Source of the DNA: an uncultured Gammaproteobacteria bacterium | GTDB lineage: Bacteria; Pseudomonadota; Gammaproteobacteria; Pseudomonadales; Porticoccaceae | Assembly (NCBI GenBank): GCA_913058345.1 | Contig: CAJXQR010000013.1 | Coordinates: 1-60,364 of the forward strand | Length of the DNA stretch: 60,364 nt | Reading direction: 5' to 3' | Part shown: positions 57,982 to 60,364 of the stretch, in pieces | How positions within the stretch are numbered: the stretch's first letter is position 1 | Layout: each line of letters starts with the position of its first letter | Notes under the pieces: model-generated | What the model was told of the DNA's origin: nothing | Databases searched by the model: none | The model's input: only the letters and a program-made list of their open reading frames with translations | Program-made: the position numbers and the translations under genes

Positions 57982-57997
57982 TGTTAACCGGTTAACA
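57982..57997. promoter_or_regulatory. Perfect 16-bp palindrome, LacI-type operator candidate
   Basis: TGTTAACCGGTTAACA is its own reverse complement. The central CCGG and the half-site AACC resemble LacI/GalR-family operators, which have a CpG at the dyad centre. It lies 49 bases upstream of the DUF2784 start and 209 bases upstream of the barrel gene. No LacI-type regulator is encoded in the window. Confidence 0.5.
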
Positions 57998-58205
57998 CCT
58001 TTTAACCTAACCTTACCTTTTCACAGAACATAACTTGTAAGCCAGCCGACAAAACCTTATCTTCCACCATAACGACAATAACTAGTCCATTCTTTGATTT
58101 ATTTTTTTGTGTTTAGGCTGGTAAATACCGCAAATAAAAAAGCCAGTTATCGACACATAAAGAGATTAACCGATATGAAGAACAACGCGACTCGAGAGAA
58201 AACCG

Positions 58206-59528
58206 ATGGCAATGGGTAACAAATTGAAAAGCCTGGCCCTTGCCATCCAGCCCGCAAGCCTTGCCGCCTTTATAACAGCAGCCAGCCTCTCCTCGCACCC
58301 AGCCTTTGCTCTCGACACGTTTACGCCAAGTTATTCGTTTTACGGTTTCGGCACTTTAGGTGTTGTTTATTCTGACGAAGATCAGGCCGATTTTGTCTCA
58401 AGCTGGTTACTGCAGCCCAATGGCGCCGGTCACACTCACCAGTGGCACGCCGGTGTCGACAGTAAACTAGGCGGACAAGTTAATGTCCAGGTTAATGAAC
58501 ACCTGTCCGCAGTTTTACAAGTCGTCGTTGAGCGCCAGGAAGACAATGCCTGGACCCCCGCCATTGAGTGGGCCAACATTCGATATCGGCTTAACGACAA
58601 CGTCAGTATCCGACTCGGTCGTACTGTACTCGCTACTTTTATGGTATCTGACACCCGGCTGGTGGGTTATGCCAACCCTTGGATACGGGGCCCTCAGGAG
58701 CTCTATCAGATCGTGCCCATCACCAATATCGATGGCGTTGATGTTATTTACACCCGGGACTTTGGTGACTGGCGGAACACTTTGCAAGTGACCTTTGGGC
58801 AAACGAATCAGGATTTAATCACCGATGGAGAACTGCGCGCCAGAAATAGCTTCCTGCTCAGTAACAGCCTGGAATATGACTACGCCACCTTCCGCCTCGC
58901 CTACCTTACTGCCCATCTTGATCTGGACACCCCTGAGTCTAATGCCCTCGTCAATGCCTACAACACACTGAGTGATACCTTAGCCTTAATCCCAGGCCTG
59001 GAAGAGGCCGCTGCCCAGGCCAGCGTAATGCCCGGACGCTATGCCTTGAACGACGCCCCTATTGAAGTCTACAGTGCCGGTCTACGCTTGGAGCCCGAGA
59101 ATTGGTTATTCATGGCGGAATGGGCACTTGTCACTGAGGCCAATGCTCTAAGCAAGGCCGAGGCCTGGTACACCACCCTTGGCTACCGGTTTACCTCAGT
59201 GACGCCTTACTTGACCCTTGCTGAAGTCAACGGCGATACGCCTCAAGAACCCGGCGTCAGCACTAGTGGCTTGCCGCCCTCCCTGGCCACGACAGTAAGC
59301 ACAATGAATTCTGGCCTACATCAATTTTTGTCTGGGGCCAGCCATGCGCAAAAATCCATAACGCTTGGTATTCGCTGGGACTTCATCAGCAATGCAGCGT
59401 TGAAATTACAGTACCAGCATGTTGATCTCGATGAAAAATCTGCCGGGCGTCTAGCCAATGTACAACCCCATTTCGAACCCGGCAATCGGATGAATACCTT
59501 CAGTGCCGCCATCGACTTTGTTTTTTAA
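58206..59528 (+). CDS. Outer-membrane beta-barrel (porin-like) protein
   Basis: Exported protein of 440 residues. A signal peptide ends near PAFALD, and the remainder alternates hydrophobic and polar residues as in a barrel, with strands such as TFTPSYSFYGFGTLGVVYSD, QVNVQVNEHLSAVLQVVVER, VSIRLGRTVL and ALKLQYQHVDLD. The last residue is Phe (FSAAIDFVF), the usual outer-membrane assembly signal. I do not recognise a specific family; it could be a porin or a sensor-associated barrel. The PstS-like gene starts eight bases after its stop. Confidence 0.78.
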   Translation: MAMGNKLKSLALAIQPASLAAFITAASLSSHPAFALDTFTPSYSFYGFGTLGVVYSDEDQADFVSSWLLQPNGAGHTHQWHAGVDSKLGGQVNVQVNEHLSAVLQVVVERQEDNAWTPAIEWANIRYRLNDNVSIRLGRTVLATFMVSDTRLVGYANPWIRGPQELYQIVPITNIDGVDVIYTRDFGDWRNTLQVTFGQTNQDLITDGELRARNSFLLSNSLEYDYATFRLAYLTAHLDLDTPESNALVNAYNTLSDTLALIPGLEEAAAQASVMPGRYALNDAPIEVYSAGLRLEPENWLFMAEWALVTEANALSKAEAWYTTLGYRFTSVTPYLTLAEVNGDTPQEPGVSTSGLPPSLATTVSTMNSGLHQFLSGASHAQKSITLGIRWDFISNAALKLQYQHVDLDEKSAGRLANVQPHFEPGNRMNTFSAAIDFVF

Positions 59529-59536
59529 AAAATATC

Positions 59537-59977
59537 ATGACCTATAGAAAACAAGCTCATTATCGACTCCTCAAACTCGTCCTGCTAACGATCTGTTTTT
59601 TCGTGACTAGCGCACACAGCGATATTGTTGTTGTGGTGCCGGCTACCAGTCCCATAAAGCACCTCAGCAAGACTCAAGTCGCGAAAATTTTTCTCGGTAA
59701 AAGTCGTCGCTTTCCCGACGGCACAAAAGCACTGCCCCTCAACCAGAAAGAAGGCAATTTAGAACGAGATGCTTTCTATCAGCTGGTAAGTGGCAAGTCC
59801 CCAGCCCAGATCAAGGCCCACTGGTCCAAGTTAATTTTTACTGGCCGAGGTCAACCCCCCAAAGAAGCTGCGAGTAATGAGGTCGTGAAACAGTTACTAA
59901 TAAATAACGCTGTCAATATTGGTTATATCGACCGGGCAGCAGTGGACAATTCAGTGAAAATTGTGGCGCTTAAATAA
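59537..59977 (+). CDS. Small PstS-like periplasmic protein
   Basis: Exported protein of 146 residues, with a signal peptide ending SAHSD. The mature part reads IVVVVPATSPIKHLSKTQVA, KIFLGKSRRFPDGTKALPLN, ERDAFYQLVSGKSPAQIKAHWSKLIFTG, and a final INNAVNIGYID, which is the PBP-like phosphate-binding pattern in half-length form. Single-lobe proteins of this type are often called phosphate ABC transporter substrate-binding proteins, but no Pst transporter gene is near. Its stop codon overlaps the ATG of the next gene (TAATG), so it is likely coupled to the sensor. Confidence 0.82.
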   Translation: MTYRKQAHYRLLKLVLLTICFFVTSAHSDIVVVVPATSPIKHLSKTQVAKIFLGKSRRFPDGTKALPLNQKEGNLERDAFYQLVSGKSPAQIKAHWSKLIFTGRGQPPKEAASNEVVKQLLINNAVNIGYIDRAAVDNSVKIVALK

Positions 59978-60364
59978 TGCTAGGCCAACGCAAGGGAAAA
60001 GAGGATAGGACTCAGGACGACAACGACGTTAGCTCACCTGAAGAACAAAACCATCGCCAGAATCTCATTGATCCCCTTTTATTCTACCCGACCGCTCTGA
60101 TTGCGACACTAATCATTCTCTGGGTCATCACCTTTGATTTGATAGCCGCCAATCACCAGCGCGCTCGAGAGAGCGCCATCACCTCTGCAACAGCCCTCGT
60201 TCACACTTACGAAGCTCAAGTCGTGCGGGCCCTGCGTGAAATTGACCACGCTTTGAATGTGGCCAAAAGGGCTTACGAACTTAACGACGACAACTCTATG
60301 CTGCCCATCATCAATGACTGGGGTTTACTGTTGCCGGGTTTTCTCTTTGTGACCAGTATTAGCG
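59977..60364 (+). CDS. Membrane sensor protein, N-terminal part (cut by window edge)
   Basis: The frame opens at the ATG overlapping the previous stop and runs to the window end (129 codons) without a stop. A charged cytoplasmic start (about 40 residues) is followed by a membrane helix, TALIATLIILWVITFDLIAA, and then by a helical stretch, SATALVHTYEAQVVRALREI, with following sequence typical of periplasmic PDC/Cache sensor domains in diguanylate cyclases, phosphodiesterases and histidine kinases. The output domain lies outside the window, so the class is not known. Confidence 0.7.
   Translation, partial: MLGQRKGKEDRTQDDNDVSSPEEQNHRQNLIDPLLFYPTALIATLIILWVITFDLIAANHQRARESAITSATALVHTYEAQVVRALREIDHALNVAKRAYELNDDNSMLPIINDWGLLLPGFLFVTSIS

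Noticed and set aside
58175-58219. Short upstream frame (14 codons) overlapping the start of the barrel gene, possible leader peptide
   Set aside because: No regulatory codon run and no conserved attenuator structure; likely chance.

Overview
The window looks like chromosomal DNA of a free-living, probably marine, motile gammaproteobacterium. Relatives of the Cellvibrionales/Pseudomonadales are my best guess, inferred from gene order and not from any search. Supporting signs are a PomA/PomB-type (sodium-driven) flagellar stator, the proA-nadD-rsfS-rlmH-mrdA-mrdB-mltB-rlpA-dacA-ybeD-lipB-lipA cluster, a LysR gene divergent from fpr as for Pseudomonas finR-fpr, and an iron/metal ABC operon resembling the pyoverdine-iron fpvCDEF locus. 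I found no rRNA, tRNA, CRISPR array, prophage or intact insertion sequence.

Layout. 0.5-2.8 kb: a lone quinol-type nitric oxide reductase (norB). 3.0-4.4 kb: a BON-MscS channel. 4.4-8.2 kb: a worn stretch with two eroded IS30-family transposase starts in the same orientation. They bracket an AT-rich acetyltransferase, a TSUP permease and wrbA, and are followed by a small membrane-protein gene broken by an in-frame TGA. 8.2-15.7 kb, all on the minus strand: rimO; pomA-pomB followed by a PilZ gene; DUF2288 with a GIY-YIG protein; slyD; sprT; dbpA. 15.8-18.4 kb: rnm (PHP exonuclease), a FinR-like LysR regulator, and fpr. 18.6-24.4 kb: a seven-gene plus-strand operon for metal (probably ferrous iron) handling and import, with a clear promoter and a dyad operator candidate.

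24.4-35.4 kb: rapA, then an amidotransferase, a small GNAT protein, an AhpD-like protein, an atypical SDR, glpE, ppnP, a histidine phosphatase, and the polyphosphate pair ppk1-ppx with a possible Pho box. 35.6-40.7 kb: a Sel1-repeat protein with ppiC, a NYN-domain protein, a Lon-like protease, and an SLT lipoprotein. 40.8-52.6 kb: one long minus-strand array from proA to a DUF1244 gene. It joins proline and NAD synthesis, ribosome silencing and 23S methylation, rod-shape cell-wall synthesis (PBP2, RodA, MltB, RlpA, PBP5) and lipoylation (LipB, LipA). 52.8-57.9 kb: a MaoC-like protein, a LON-substrate-domain protein, sthA, a MAPEG protein, an APC-type permease and DUF2784. 58.2-60.4 kb: an outer-membrane barrel, a small PstS-like periplasmic protein and the start of a membrane sensor cut by the window edge, apparently one transcription unit.

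The least ordinary items are the Fpv-like operon with its ligand-poor second binding protein, the PilZ protein split by a helical insertion beside the stator genes, the barrel/PstS-like/sensor module at the right edge, the nonsense-interrupted gene after rimO, and the 16-bp perfect palindrome upstream of the barrel gene. All calls were made by reading translations and comparing them with families from memory; no database was searched.
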